A program made the position numbers and the translations under genes. Shown one piece after another: positions 39,020 through 49,275 of a stretch of DNA of 64,000 bases. Position 1 is the stretch's first letter; every line of letters starts with the position of its first letter. The notes under the pieces were generated by a model. It was not told the origin of the DNA. It saw nothing but the letters and a program-made list of their open reading frames with translations, and searched no databases. The stretch is from Vibrio rhizosphaerae (GTDB lineage: Bacteria; Pseudomonadota; Gammaproteobacteria; Enterobacterales; Vibrionaceae): positions 2,108,001 through 2,172,000 of the forward strand of contig NZ_AP024903.1 in NCBI RefSeq assembly GCF_024347095.1. Reading direction: 5' to 3'.

Positions 39020-40339
39020 TCAGTTTGTTGCCGATTCAACAACTTCATCGGTTGCCGTCACTTTATTGATCGGAAGCTGAATAATAAATTCACTGCCGAC
39101 ACCGATCTCACTTTGGACCGCGATTGTTCCTTTATGCGTTTTAATGATCCCATACGATACCGATAATCCTAATCCGGTTCCGGAACCAACAGCTTTCGTG
39201 GTAAAGAAAGGATCAAAAATGCGATCCTGAATTTCAGGCGGAATACCGGTTCCCGTATCACGAATCCGAATTTCAACATAGTGTTCATTGGCTTGATGTA
39301 CGGAAATATAGATGGTCCCTTCCCCATCAATCGCCTGACTGGCATTGAGTAAAATATTCAGCAACACCTGATTGATTTGCATAGGCTGACAATAAACGTC
39401 TGGAATATCAGTCTGGTAATCTTTTTCAATCGTAATACTGTACTTAATCTCGTTATGGATAATTTTTAGGGTCGATTCTATCCCATGAACAAGGCTGGCA
39501 TATCCCCATTCCGAACCATCAATATGTGAAAAATCTTTCAGGTTTTTCACAATAGACATCACCCGGGATGAACCTTCCAGTGATTCCTGAATTAAATCAG
39601 AGGTATCTTCCAAAATAAAGTTCACTTGTTGCTGATTTAACAGCGTTTCACAATGTTCTGCTAATGCACTATCCCCGGCTCCCTGAATCATATTTTTCAT
39701 TTCATCAATGACTTGACTCAAACGTTGAAAGTAATCATGCAAGGTCTGAATATTCGATGTGATAAAGCCGACCGGATTATTAATTTCATGGGCGATCCCC
39801 GCGGATAACTGGCCGATAGACGCCATTTTTTCCGATTGGATCAACTGTCCTTGCGCCTCTTCCAGTTTCTTAATCAACATTTTTTGTTCTTGATGCTCGA
39901 TTTCGAGTTGTTGTGAAATCTTGCGCAGTTGTGCTTGCTGGCTGGCTTGAATGGTCACGTCATAAACACAAAGACAGACATGCTCAATCGTACCGTCTTC
40001 ATTGTGGATAGGGATCACTTCCAGATTTTGGAACATTTGTTCTTCTTCGCCGGAAACCGGGCGAGAACTTTTGAAGGGTAAGACGTGTGGTTTTTGCTCC
40101 CATGATGAAAAACTTGATGACTCAATCACTAACGCGGTATCAATCTTTCGTTTCAAATAATCAGCGGACTGAGGAAAAAGCGTCAGAATATTCTGTCCCT
40201 GCATTGTGTCACCAGCGTAGATTGCCCGTGACTGAAAGTATTCATTCGCTTTTATAATCACGTAATCATTGCGAATAATACACAATGCAAAATTGAGCTG
40301 ATCTAACAGATCTGACAGCAATAACCTACTTTTAGCCAT
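39020..40339 (-). CDS. Soluble PAS histidine kinase
   Basis: A 439-residue kinase without membrane segments. A PAS domain (about 10-130) is followed by a coiled coil (135-172) and the catalytic core with His184 in AGIAHEINNPVGF, N box NILLNASQA, G1 DTGTGIP, FDPFFTTK and G2 GSGTGLGLSVSYGI. AGGAG precedes the ATG. It is eight bases downstream of the CheC-like gene and 43 bases upstream of the GAF kinase, so it is inside the operon. The PAS ligand is unknown. Confidence 0.9.
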   Translation of the reverse strand: MAKSRLLLSDLLDQLNFALCIIRNDYVIIKANEYFQSRAIYAGDTMQGQNILTLFPQSADYLKRKIDTALVIESSSFSSWEQKPHVLPFKSSRPVSGEEEQMFQNLEVIPIHNEDGTIEHVCLCVYDVTIQASQQAQLRKISQQLEIEHQEQKMLIKKLEEAQGQLIQSEKMASIGQLSAGIAHEINNPVGFITSNIQTLHDYFQRLSQVIDEMKNMIQGAGDSALAEHCETLLNQQQVNFILEDTSDLIQESLEGSSRVMSIVKNLKDFSHIDGSEWGYASLVHGIESTLKIIHNEIKYSITIEKDYQTDIPDVYCQPMQINQVLLNILLNASQAIDGEGTIYISVHQANEHYVEIRIRDTGTGIPPEIQDRIFDPFFTTKAVGSGTGLGLSVSYGIIKTHKGTIAVQSEIGVGSEFIIQLPINKVTATDEVVESATN

Positions 40340-40347
40340 ACTGACTC

Positions 40348-40929
40348 CTATAATAATTCATCTAGGCGCTCAAGCATTCTGTCCAATTCCCTGTCAGCAA
40401 AACAAATGATCGTTCTTGCTGAAAACGAGTCTTTTTCAATCAGAAACGAAATTTCCATAATCAGGGAAAGTTTCCATTCAGAGACAGGTAGCGGTTGTTT
40501 TGAGGGTTCAAATAATACTGGCGGCTGAATTTTAGTTTTAACTTCGATTTGTTCACATAACCCCCGGAGGCTTGCCCCAGACAAAATATTCGAAATATCC
40601 AGAATACTTTCTTCTCCATTCACAGAATCGGAACTATGCCCTTTGATTCGGTTCAGATCTGCCACAATTTGTTGGCATCCGCCCCGGCTGAGCAACGTAA
40701 TCAACTCACCATCCATCCCCCCAAAAAATGATTGCCGCGTATAGTAGTAATCCATCTCCGACTTTTTCAGACGGACGAGATCTTCATCCGTAGCTAAACG
40801 GATATTCGGCACAGAAATCGTGACATGGCGATCCAGTAAGGTCGCTAACTTATTCGCGGCCCTCCCCATCGATATATTCATGAACTCTTGGAGTGCATCT
40901 TGATGATCTGCAGAAAAAATTGTATTCAT
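40348..40929 (-). CDS. CheC-like CheY-phosphate phosphatase
   Basis: A 193-residue soluble protein. It has two copies of the CheC/CheX-type helix: DALQEFMNISMGRAANKL near residue 11, with Glu and Asn in the phosphatase positions, and ESILDISNILSGASLRGL near 107, where Asp replaces Glu. Such proteins remove phosphate from CheY-type receivers. The ATG overlaps the stop of the CheY-like gene, which makes that receiver the likely partner. Whether the second site still works is unclear. Confidence 0.8.
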   Translation of the reverse strand: MNTIFSADHQDALQEFMNISMGRAANKLATLLDRHVTISVPNIRLATDEDLVRLKKSEMDYYYTRQSFFGGMDGELITLLSRGGCQQIVADLNRIKGHSSDSVNGEESILDISNILSGASLRGLCEQIEVKTKIQPPVLFEPSKQPLPVSEWKLSLIMEISFLIEKDSFSARTIICFADRELDRMLERLDELL

Positions 40930-41285
40930 AGCAATCCTACCCCATGTAATACATGTTCTAATTGTGTCGGGTCTAACGGCTTCTGAATAAATGATGCAGC
41001 ACCTAATTGTTTGACTCTTTCCTGAGAATAAGGCTGAATGTCTGCGCTAATCACGATCACCACCGTTTTTGCATCAATCTGATGCAGGTGCTCTAAAACT
41101 TCAAACCCATCCATTTCCGGCATGGTTAAATCGAGAAACATCACATCGGCCAGTCCCTGATTATAATTGTGAATCGCCTCTTTCCCGTTCGACGCTTCAT
41201 GGATACTCACATCCCACCGCTCAGGTAACGCCCTCATCACCGATTTACGCGACATTTTTGAATCATCTGCTATCGTTACATTCAT
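40926..41285 (-). CDS. Single-domain CheY-like response regulator
   Basis: A 119-residue stand-alone receiver from the ATG at 41285 (MNVTIADDSKMSRK); an ATG at 41297 would add four residues. The acidic pair DD, phosphoacceptor Asp52 in VMFLDLTMPEMDG, Ser80 and Lys102 in QKPLD are all present. It has no output domain, so it acts by binding a partner or by shuttling phosphate. It overlaps the CheC-like gene by four bases and lies about 130 bases after the HDOD regulator. Confidence 0.92.
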   Translation of the reverse strand: MNVTIADDSKMSRKSVMRALPERWDVSIHEASNGKEAIHNYNQGLADVMFLDLTMPEMDGFEVLEHLHQIDAKTVVIVISADIQPYSQERVKQLGAASFIQKPLDPTQLEHVLHGVGLL

Positions 41286-41412
41286 CACCATTGGCATTTC
41301 CCCTCACGTTCAAAAAACAATCAACGCTGTTGTGATATTGTTCATAACTGTATTCTTATAACCAGATTATTTATCATCATATTATTCATAAAATATTTTT
41401 ATAATCATAAGG

Positions 41413-42567
41413 TTATGCTGCTTCTAATAATAATGCGCTTAACGTCAATACAACATTGCCAATAGCTTCGGGCAATTGCTCAGCGACTCGCTTGAATTGT
41501 TCTTCCGTCTTGAATTTTTCAATCCTATAAGCCAGACCGACAATGCTGCCATACACAGCCGTCTCATCCTGACTGAGAAAATCGATATGACGCTGAGATA
41601 AAATAATGTCACCGATCTCAATATCATACCCCCATAAAATCAACAGATAAGCCGCCGCTACATGGTGGTCATAGTAGCCCTCTTGTAACCCCAGATATGT
41701 TCTGACATTTTCAAGTGTCGCACCTTCTTCCAGCACGATCAGTGTGCCGATAGACGTTAAGAGACTGGCAACAAATACTTTATCCTGTTCACCACGGGCA
41801 AGATTCATTTCTTTGGCGATCAGCCTCGCAACAGATCCGACTTTCAAAGCGCGTTCGGCAACTTGCTTATGCTGACCCGGTGAAACCCGGTGATGAGGAA
41901 TTTGAGTTAATAAAGAAACAGCAATCGTCTCAATCAGGGTTGCTCCCAATCGGCTGACTGCTTCTGAAAGTGAATCGGTATGTCTTCTGAATCCGAAGTA
42001 TGATGAGTTGGCAATTTGAAATATCCGGGCAACTAACGAGGGCTCATGGCTGATCACTTCAGCCATTAAATGCATATCACAATTGGGGGAGGCAATCACA
42101 CTCTGCAATTCATGAACCGTATTCGGCAAGACAGGTAAACCGGATAACGAGCCTAACTTCTGACGACACTCGGCATTAAACGGCATTTTATGTAAACGTT
42201 CAGCACACTGAAACAGGTGCTCAAAATCTTCCTGAGTAAATGGCTTCGGCAAAACAAAGTGGGCATAACCGTGGGCTTTTTGGGGTAACTCTTGCGTTGT
42301 ATCACCGGTCAGCAAAACCCGGATCGACTCCGGCAAATTCATTTTGACTTCATTGAGTAATGCATCACCGCGCTTCTTTGGCATCAGCAGATCAGAAATA
42401 AATATTGCCGGACGTTCAATGTCTGAATCCGCCATGATCTCCTGCCATCTCATCGGCTCATCAAGCAGCAGAAACCGCCATTCGGGACGCAAACGACGCA
42501 CCAGACGACCAATGGCCTTCAACATAAACTCATCATCATCAACACATACAACTTCAAGACTGACCAT
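41413..42567 (-). CDS. Response regulator with HDOD output domain
   Basis: A 384-residue protein. The receiver (1-125) has DDD, phosphoacceptor Asp59 in IFISDLLMPKKRGD and Lys108 in LPKPF. The HDOD domain (about 135-330) has LPVLPNTVHELQSVIASPNCDMHLMAEVISHEPSLVARIFQIANSSYF and lacks HD catalytic residues, as usual in HDOD proteins. These act as signalling or scaffold modules. It starts 12 bases after the Hpt gene stop, indicating cotranscription. Confidence 0.9.
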   Translation of the reverse strand: MVSLEVVCVDDDEFMLKAIGRLVRRLRPEWRFLLLDEPMRWQEIMADSDIERPAIFISDLLMPKKRGDALLNEVKMNLPESIRVLLTGDTTQELPQKAHGYAHFVLPKPFTQEDFEHLFQCAERLHKMPFNAECRQKLGSLSGLPVLPNTVHELQSVIASPNCDMHLMAEVISHEPSLVARIFQIANSSYFGFRRHTDSLSEAVSRLGATLIETIAVSLLTQIPHHRVSPGQHKQVAERALKVGSVARLIAKEMNLARGEQDKVFVASLLTSIGTLIVLEEGATLENVRTYLGLQEGYYDHHVAAAYLLILWGYDIEIGDIILSQRHIDFLSQDETAVYGSIVGLAYRIEKFKTEEQFKRVAEQLPEAIGNVVLTLSALLLEAA

Positions 42568-42579
42568 ATAATCTAACCC

Positions 42580-42933
42580 TTAACTCTCAGAATCTAAATA
42601 ATGGTTAATCTCTCGCGTCAGTTCATGACACCATTGTTCAACCACACTGAGCTGAGTCGTCTGCGCACATATATTATCCGCTTCATTGAGCGAATCCGTT
42701 TCAATTTTCTGAAGGACTTCCGCAAGCTCATCGGCACCGATAAAACGGGCGGATGATTTCATCCGGTGCGACGTCATTCTGACATGTTGTACATCACCTT
42801 CCTGCCAGTAAGCGCTTAACTCGGAAAATGCACCGTCCAGTGAGGTTAAATAACCACGAAGCATCTCACCAACATTCTCTTCACCAACCATCTCTGCAAC
42901 CCTTGATGGCTGAAAATACTGAAAGTCCGCCAT
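42580..42933 (-). CDS. Histidine phosphotransfer (Hpt) protein
   Basis: A 117-residue helical protein. The Hpt motif SHRMKSSARFIGADELAEVL gives the phosphohistidine as residue 56 of this start, with the usual Lys three residues on. The ATG at 42933 is preferred because GGGGA lies six bases before it; the ATG at 42939 abuts that site. It is the first gene of the signalling operon and could pass phosphate between the two kinases and the three receivers encoded downstream. Confidence 0.9.
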   Translation of the reverse strand: MADFQYFQPSRVAEMVGEENVGEMLRGYLTSLDGAFSELSAYWQEGDVQHVRMTSHRMKSSARFIGADELAEVLQKIETDSLNEADNICAQTTQLSVVEQWCHELTREINHYLDSES

Positions 42934-43091
42934 GACCATTCCCCAAAATAACCGAGCTAAAACCGATACATAAGATTTACGAACGCTGTTTTCTCAATGC
43001 GTTAGGTTTAGTGTAGCTGATTCTGAGCGACGCGAAGGGTCAAAAAAGTGCGCCTGTTAACAGAAATCTCGATGGTCTGTCAGAGAGGAAT

Positions 43092-43122
43092 AAAAAATCC
43101 CCCGAAAGTGGCTTCCGAGGGA
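43092..43122 (-). terminator. Terminator of qorB
   Basis: A ten-pair stem with two wobble pairs (TCCCTCGGAA with TTTCGGGGGA, minus strand) and a five-base loop is followed by six T. It lies 40 bases after the qorB stop and ahead of the Hpt operon. Confidence 0.8.
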
Positions 43123-43162
43123 GAGTCAATGGAGGGAGCCTCACGATATCATGACGATACGG

Positions 43163-44026
43163 CTACTTCATAATCTCTGACAGCGTCTCTTGAATCGTCA
43201 CCTTAATCGGTGTACTGGGATGGCCGATGAGCTGACTGAGATCACTGGATGCGCTGAATAGATCGCCTGCCGCTGCGCCGGTTTCAGAGTTTCCCAGCAC
43301 CATCGGAAAAGGCGCCGGAACACCTGCACTTTCCAAGGCCTGAATATAGTCCGCTTCAGACAAATTTTGATAAGCAATGGTCTGTTCTGTCGCTTCAGAC
43401 AGATAGCCCGCAAATTCAGTCAGTGTAAAACCATGATCACCCGCAAGTTCATAGATTTTTCCGGCCTGTCCTTCATGTGTCAGAACATGCGCTGCGGCCG
43501 CCGCATAATCACGGCGCGGCGCAGCAGAAATACGACCGTCTCCGGCACATCCAATCATCACGCCCTGTTGCAGAATCGCAGGGATCCCCATGGTATAGTT
43601 TTCTGAATACCAACCATTTCTCAAAATCACAGCAGGGACTCCGGATGCCTGAATCAAGGCCTCTGTCGCCACATGCTCTTCGGCCAGCATCAGGGAAGAA
43701 CGCTCAGCATTTAAAATACTGGTATAAGCCAGTAAGGCAACATTGGCAGCCTGCGCGGCTTCAATCACAGTATGATGCTGACCCGTGCGCTGTCCGACCT
43801 CACTGGACGAAATCAACAGCACTTTGTTCACACCGACAAACGCCTCACGCCATGACTCAGGTTGGTTATAATCCGCATACCGTACCTGAATGCCCTGTTC
43901 GGCCAAATCCTGCGCTTTATGAACATCACGCACCACTGCGACAATTTGTGCTGCAGGTACCTCTTGCCGTAAAGCTTCAATCACGAGACGGCCAAGCTGA
44001 CCGGTTGCGCCAGTAATCGCTAACAT
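43163..44026 (-). CDS. qorB: NAD(P)H:quinone oxidoreductase, QorB-like SDR
   Basis: A 287-residue atypical short-chain dehydrogenase. The NAD(P)-binding start ITGATGQLGRLVIEAL and VRDVHKA are followed by LISSSEVGQR, YTSILNAERSSL, ILRNGWYSENYT and RRDYAAAAAHVL, all as in E. coli QorB/YtfG of the NmrA-like group. It would reduce quinones with NADPH. The divergent HxlR-type gene repeats the ytfG-ytfH arrangement, which supports the call. Confidence 0.9.
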   Translation of the reverse strand: MLAITGATGQLGRLVIEALRQEVPAAQIVAVVRDVHKAQDLAEQGIQVRYADYNQPESWREAFVGVNKVLLISSSEVGQRTGQHHTVIEAAQAANVALLAYTSILNAERSSLMLAEEHVATEALIQASGVPAVILRNGWYSENYTMGIPAILQQGVMIGCAGDGRISAAPRRDYAAAAAHVLTHEGQAGKIYELAGDHGFTLTEFAGYLSEATEQTIAYQNLSEADYIQALESAGVPAPFPMVLGNSETGAAAGDLFSASSDLSQLIGHPSTPIKVTIQETLSEIMK

Positions 44027-44149
44027 AATGTCTCCTTTTACTTTGAGTTGTTTATCTTCTCCAAATCAACCACTCAGCCACAGCCTCAATCACGATTGGA
44101 AATGACAGATGAATTGCTCATATGGCCGACTGACCTTATAATAAAACCA

Positions 44150-44174
44150 AAACTAACTTTAAGTAAGTACGTAC
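44150..44174. promoter_or_regulatory. Probable HxlR operator between qorB and hxlR
   Basis: The divergent region holds AACTTTAAGTAAGTACGTAC, including the palindrome GTACGTAC (44167-44174), and a second GTAAGTA just before the hxlR start. Its position suits autoregulation by the adjacent regulator; binding is inferred only. Confidence 0.4.
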
Positions 44175-44186
44175 AAAAAGGTAAGT

Positions 44187-44606
44187 ATGAAAAAGAGACT
44201 TCAGCTTGAACAATATCAGCGCGGCAATGTTTTTATCGCGCAATGTCCTTCCCGGGAGGTGCTCAATCACATCACCAGCCGCTGGGGAATTTTGGTATTA
44301 GTCGCTTTGAATGACGGGACACGGCATCGCTTTAGCGAACTGAGAAGAAAAATTACGGGGATCAGTGAAAAGATGCTGTCGCAGACGCTGCAAACGTTGG
44401 AACGTGATGGTTTTCTGACTCGGATTGCCCATCCGGTAGTGCCGCCTCATGTTGAGTATCAACTCACCTCACATGGGCACACCGTGACCCAAAAAGCGGC
44501 GGTGCTTGTCGAATGGCTCGAAGACAATATTATCGATATCCGGCAGATTCAACATCAATATGATCAGGCGCGGATGGATCACGAATCATCTCCCATCAAA
44601 AAATAA
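44187..44606 (+). CDS. HxlR-family transcriptional regulator (YtfH-like)
   Basis: A 139-residue winged-helix protein. The HxlR pattern is clear: CPSREVLNHITSRWGILVLVALNDGTRHRFSELRRKITGISEKMLSQTLQTLERDGFLTRIAHPVVPPHVEYQLT. An N-terminal Cys in CPSR resembles the redox-sensing Cys of QorR/HypR. It is divergent from qorB, which it probably controls in response to quinone or electrophile stress. Confidence 0.9.
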   Translation: MKKRLQLEQYQRGNVFIAQCPSREVLNHITSRWGILVLVALNDGTRHRFSELRRKITGISEKMLSQTLQTLERDGFLTRIAHPVVPPHVEYQLTSHGHTVTQKAAVLVEWLEDNIIDIRQIQHQYDQARMDHESSPIKK

Positions 44607-44628
44607 GCGTGCCGACAGCACGCTTATT
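44602..44628 (-). terminator. Terminator of the RND efflux operon, overlapping the hxlR stop
   Basis: Perfect 11-bp arms AATAAGCGTGC/GCACGCTTATT with a five-base loop. The T-run is on the minus strand, so it ends the efflux operon; the plus-strand side also covers the hxlR stop codon. Confidence 0.75.
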
Positions 44629-44684
44629 CATTGCACAAACATGAGTTATCCACATGAACGGCAAACAATGGGCAGTGTCATCAT

Positions 44685-46127
44685 TTATTGATCAATCGCC
44701 TTCAATACTGATGAAACCTGAGCAGACGGTTGATGATCAGCCGCACGCCAGCCACCACCGAGCGCTTTATATAAATTGACCCGGCTGAGCAGTAAATTCA
44801 AATGCGACGACAGCTCACTCTCCCGCGCACTGAATAATGACCGCTGCGCGTCCAGTAGATCCATATAACTGTCATTGCCTTTTTCATAGCGCATTTTCGC
44901 CAGTCCATAATACGCTTGGTTTGCAGCCAGATTATTCTGTTGAGCCTGCCACTCTTCCATATAATAAGTCTGCCCTAATAAAGCATCAGAAACTTCTTTA
45001 AATGCGGTTTCAATGACTTTCTGATAAGCAATGATCGAACGCTGTTTCTTAATCTTCGCCACATCCAACGCTGCCTGATTACTTCCCCAGTCAAAGATAG
45101 GTAAAGAAATTGACGGCGAGAATTGCCAATACCCTGAATCTGAGTTAAACAAGCCAGACAGAGAGTTACTGGCACTGCCGGCATTCGCGGTTAAACGAAT
45201 ACTCGGGAAAAACGCCGCACGGGCCGCACCGATATTCGCATTGGCTGCTTTCAGTGTATGTTCTGCCGCGAGAATATCCGGGCGCTTGAGTAGCAATTCG
45301 GATGGCGTCCCCACTTGGAGTGCTGACAGCATTGGCCCGCTTTCTTCAGGCAAACGTCCATCGATGTACTGCATGATCGGCGCACCAACCAGCTGGCGCA
45401 ATACATTGTATCCCCTCGCAACGGCCAGTTTATACTGCGCTTGCTTGGCCTGTGCACTATGTAATGCCGTCTTACTTTGTGCAAGCGTCAAGGCATCACT
45501 GTATCCGGCATCATAGCGCGTTTGCACCAGCGACAGGGTCTCCTGATAGGCGGTTACCGTCTCGGTCGTCAGCGTCAACAATTCTTGATTGGTCAGAAGG
45601 TTCATGTAGGCAGTGGCGACTTCACTGATCAACGCAATCACCGTACTCCGCCGGGCTTCATCCTGAGATAAATAAGTTTCAAGTGCTTGATCACTCAGGT
45701 TTTTGACTCGGCCGAACAGATCCAGCTCATAACTCGTCACCCCCACCGTCGCCTTATACTGGGAAGTGTATGACTTCCCATTCCCCGTATTGGCATCAGA
45801 AAAACGCGTTCTCGAAGCGCTGCCCGAGGCATCCAGCCCCGGATAGCGTTCTGCATCCTGAATTCGGTACGTTGCCCGTAAGGAAGCAACATTCAGCAAT
45901 GTCGTTTTCAAGTCCTTATTGTTTGCCAGTGCCAGCTCAATCAGCGACTGTAATCGTTCATCCGGCATGAAGCTTCGCCAGTCAGGCAGCTCGGCAGATG
46001 CCGTCTGACTGGCATCTACCCCTTGCCATCCCTGCGTTGACGGCACATCAGGCTTTTGATAATCCGGTGCTAAGCTACACCCACTTAACACAGCCGCAAC
46101 CATAAGTGGCAATAACTTAATTTGCAT
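44685..46127 (-). CDS. RND efflux outer-membrane channel (OprM/NodT family)
   Basis: A 480-residue outer-membrane lipoprotein. The ATG at 46127 is used because GGAGG precedes it and it gives the signal [17 protein letters not shown] with lipid Cys17. Two OEP repeats follow, with [68 protein letters not shown] and LPIFDWG. It overlaps the pump gene by 11 bases and completes the tripartite pump. Confidence 0.93.
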   Translation of the reverse strand: MQIKLLPLMVAAVLSGCSLAPDYQKPDVPSTQGWQGVDASQTASAELPDWRSFMPDERLQSLIELALANNKDLKTTLLNVASLRATYRIQDAERYPGLDASGSASRTRFSDANTGNGKSYTSQYKATVGVTSYELDLFGRVKNLSDQALETYLSQDEARRSTVIALISEVATAYMNLLTNQELLTLTTETVTAYQETLSLVQTRYDAGYSDALTLAQSKTALHSAQAKQAQYKLAVARGYNVLRQLVGAPIMQYIDGRLPEESGPMLSALQVGTPSELLLKRPDILAAEHTLKAANANIGAARAAFFPSIRLTANAGSASNSLSGLFNSDSGYWQFSPSISLPIFDWGSNQAALDVAKIKKQRSIIAYQKVIETAFKEVSDALLGQTYYMEEWQAQQNNLAANQAYYGLAKMRYEKGNDSYMDLLDAQRSLFSARESELSSHLNLLLSRVNLYKALGGGWRAADHQPSAQVSSVLKAIDQ

Positions 46128-49100
46128 CCGTCTTATCCTCCACAGCCGGAGTCGCAGAGAGGTCACCTCTTGGCTTGGTACGGAACAAGCGCATCACTAA
46201 GACGAAGAATACCGGTACAAAGAAAATGGACAGTACGGTTGCAGATGCCATCCCACCGACAACCCCCCAACCAATTGCATTCCGGCTGGCTGCGCCCGCA
46301 CCACTACTCAGTGCCAGCGGTAAAACCCCCAGAATGAATGCAAAAGATGTCATCAGGATCGGACGTAAACGCATCCGACAAGCTTCAACGGTTGCCTTGA
46401 ACAGATCCATCCCCTCATCATATTGGGCTTTAGCAAACTCAACGATCAGAATCGCGTTTTTCGCGGACAAACCGATCGTTGTCAATAACCCGACCTGGAA
46501 GTACACGTCATTTGCTAATCCTTTCATCGTCGTCGCCAGCACGGCACCAAAGATCCCCAGCGGTACAATCAAGATGACCGAGAACGGAACACTCCAGCTT
46601 TCATATAGTGCTGCCAGACAGAGGAATACAATCAACAGAGAAATCCCATACAGTAACGCAGCTTGTGAACCTGATTGTCTTTCCTGATATGAAGAACCAC
46701 TCCATTCAACCCCAATCCCTTGCGGCAACTGTCGAACCAGTTTTTCAATCTCAAGCATCGCCTCACCAGAACTTTTGCCGGGCGCAGCTGAGCCCTGAAT
46801 GTTTACCGCAGGGGAAGCATTAAAGCGCTCCAACCGTGGTGAACCATAGGTCCAGTAAGTTTTCGCAAAGGCATTAAACGGCACCATGTCTCCCTCGGCA
46901 TTACGAACATGCCACAGATCGAAGTCTTCTGGATTCATCCGGAATGGTGCATCAGCCTGAACGTACACTTTCTTAATCCGTCCGTTATCGACAAAGTCGT
47001 TGACATATGTCGAGCCCCATGCGGTTGACAGCGTTGAGTTAATGTCATTCACGGCAACACCCATTGCCATCGCTTTTTCATAATCGATATCGATTCGAAG
47101 CTGGGCAGTATCTTCCATACCGTTTGGCCGGACCGCCATCAGATTCGGATCTTTTGCCGCCATACCCAATAACTGGTTACGTGCCTGAATCAGTGCTTCA
47201 TGACCAAGATTCCCCCGGTCAACCAGATAAGCATCGAAACCACTGGCGGTCCCCAGCGAGATAATCGGTGGTAAGTTAAAGGCAAATATTTGTGCTTCTT
47301 TAATCTGTCCCAGAGCCCCCCATGCCCGGCCGATAATCGCTTCAACCGACTGTGAAGGCTTGGTCCGCTGACTCCAGTCAGTGAGCTTGACGAATCCCAA
47401 CCCCATGTTCTGACCCCGACCGGCAAAACTAAACCCGGCCACAGTAAAGACTGAGGCAACATCATCTTTCTCATCTTGCAAGAAGTGATTCCGGATTTTC
47501 TCCATCACATGGAGTGTCCGCTCCTGCGTTGCACCGGCAGGAAGTTTCACCATCACCATCAAGACCCCCTGATCTTCATCAGGCAGGAAAGATGTCGGTA
47601 ATTTATTCCAAAGCACCCCTAATCCACCGACAATTAACACATAGATAAATAAATATCTGATTTTCTGATGGATGCCTTTTTCAACCGTGCCTTTATAGCG
47701 TACCGTTCCTTGATTAAACAGGCGGTTAAACAGCGCAATCGGACCACGTTTCGCCTGATGACTTCCCTCTGAAAGTGGCTTGAGGATGGTCGCACACAGT
47801 GCCGGCGTAAGAATCATTGCAACTAAAACAGACAGCGCCATAGAAGAGACGATTGTCAGAGAGAACTGTCGATAAATGGCCCCGGCAGCACCGCCGAAGA
47901 AAGCCATCGGGATAAATACCGCACTCAAAACTAAGGCGATCCCAACCAGTGCGCCGGTAATTTGCCCCATCGACTTCCGGGTGGCTTCTAAGGGGGATAA
48001 CCCATCCTCAGCCATCACCCGTTCGACGTTTTCAACCACAACAATCGCATCATCTACCAGCAGACCGATCGCCAGTACGAGACCAAACATCGTCAGGGTA
48101 TTAATTGAGAACCCGAAGGCAGCCATAACGCCCATCGTCCCCAATAACACCACGGGTACCGCAATCGTCGGAATCAGCGTTGCACGGAAATTCTGCAAGA
48201 AGAGGTACATAACCAAAAAGACCAGTACGACCGCTTCAATCAAGGTGTGAACAACCTCTTCAATCGAAATTTTAACGAATGGCGTTGTATCGTATGGATA
48301 AACAATTTTCAGCGAGCTCGGGAAGAACTGTTTCAATTCATCCATTTTGGCACGTACAGCATCTGCGGTATCCAATGCGTTGGCACCCGTTGACAGCCGA
48401 ATCGCAAGCCCCGTTGCAGGAGAACCATTGAACTCCGCCACAGCCGCATAACTTTCGCCACCGATTTCAATCCGCGCAACGTCCTGCAAACGAATCTGAG
48501 AACCATCCGTATCCACTTTGAGCAGAATATTTTTAAAATCGCTGACGCGACTCAAACGTCCCTGAGCGGTGATAGTCGCAGTGAGCTGTTGTCCTTTTAC
48601 TGCTGGCGTTCCCCCCAACTCACCGACGGATACCTGCGTATTCTGAGCCTTAATCGCACTGAGCACATCGCTGGAGGTCAAACTAAACTTGTTCAGTTTA
48701 TGCGGATCCAGCCAGATGCGCATTGCATGTTGCGCACCAAAGACTTGGGTTTCACCCACCCCCTGAACACGGCTAATCGGGTCTTTGACATTCGAAGAGA
48801 TGTAATCCGCGATGTCAGTGTTGTCCATCGCGCCATCAGATGAAATAAAGCCGATCACCATCAGGAAGCTACTGGTTGATTTCGCAACCGTAATCCCCCG
48901 GGTCACAACTGAATCCGGCAAAGAAGACTCAACAGCAGACAATTTATTCTGTACTTGAACCTGTGCAATATCTGGATCCGTTCCTGTTGCAAACGTCAGA
49001 CTAATCGAAAACGAACCAGACGAATCACTGTTGGAAGACATATACAGCAGGTTATCGATACCATTCATGTTCTGCTCGATAACCTGTGTCACACTATTTT

Positions 49101-49272
49101 CAACGGTTTTCGCAGAAGCACCGACATAAACACCAGAGATACTAATGGCTGGCGGTGCAATTTGCGGATACTGTTCAATCGGTAGAGTTTTGATGGACAG
49201 AATACCGGCAAGCATGATGACAATGGCAATCACCCACGCAAAAATCGGTCTGTCGATAAAAAAGCGAACCAT
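46117..49272 (-). CDS. RND multidrug efflux pump, HAE1 (AcrB-like) family
   Basis: A 1051-residue inner-membrane pump of normal length, with 12 membrane segments and two large periplasmic loops. It starts [27 protein letters not shown] and has the proton-relay motif [18 protein letters not shown] with paired Asp residues in helix 4, a Lys equivalent in helix 10 ([16 protein letters not shown]), and the family signature [19 protein letters not shown]. Substrates cannot be told from sequence, though the family exports drugs, dyes and bile salts. It is four bases after the adaptor gene. Confidence 0.96.
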   Translation of the reverse strand: MVRFFIDRPIFAWVIAIVIMLAGILSIKTLPIEQYPQIAPPAISISGVYVGASAKTVENSVTQVIEQNMNGIDNLLYMSSNSDSSGSFSISLTFATGTDPDIAQVQVQNKLSAVESSLPDSVVTRGITVAKSTSSFLMVIGFISSDGAMDNTDIADYISSNVKDPISRVQGVGETQVFGAQHAMRIWLDPHKLNKFSLTSSDVLSAIKAQNTQVSVGELGGTPAVKGQQLTATITAQGRLSRVSDFKNILLKVDTDGSQIRLQDVARIEIGGESYAAVAEFNGSPATGLAIRLSTGANALDTADAVRAKMDELKQFFPSSLKIVYPYDTTPFVKISIEEVVHTLIEAVVLVFLVMYLFLQNFRATLIPTIAVPVVLLGTMGVMAAFGFSINTLTMFGLVLAIGLLVDDAIVVVENVERVMAEDGLSPLEATRKSMGQITGALVGIALVLSAVFIPMAFFGGAAGAIYRQFSLTIVSSMALSVLVAMILTPALCATILKPLSEGSHQAKRGPIALFNRLFNQGTVRYKGTVEKGIHQKIRYLFIYVLIVGGLGVLWNKLPTSFLPDEDQGVLMVMVKLPAGATQERTLHVMEKIRNHFLQDEKDDVASVFTVAGFSFAGRGQNMGLGFVKLTDWSQRTKPSQSVEAIIGRAWGALGQIKEAQIFAFNLPPIISLGTASGFDAYLVDRGNLGHEALIQARNQLLGMAAKDPNLMAVRPNGMEDTAQLRIDIDYEKAMAMGVAVNDINSTLSTAWGSTYVNDFVDNGRIKKVYVQADAPFRMNPEDFDLWHVRNAEGDMVPFNAFAKTYWTYGSPRLERFNASPAVNIQGSAAPGKSSGEAMLEIEKLVRQLPQGIGVEWSGSSYQERQSGSQAALLYGISLLIVFLCLAALYESWSVPFSVILIVPLGIFGAVLATTMKGLANDVYFQVGLLTTIGLSAKNAILIVEFAKAQYDEGMDLFKATVEACRMRLRPILMTSFAFILGVLPLALSSGAGAASRNAIGWGVVGGMASATVLSIFFVPVFFVLVMRLFRTKPRGDLSATPAVEDKTDAN

Positions 49273-49275
49273 ATA

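Noticed and set aside
43477..44016. 179-codon open frame antisense to qorB
   Set aside because: The opposite strand encodes an unambiguous SDR enzyme; the product is low-complexity and unlike any protein family.
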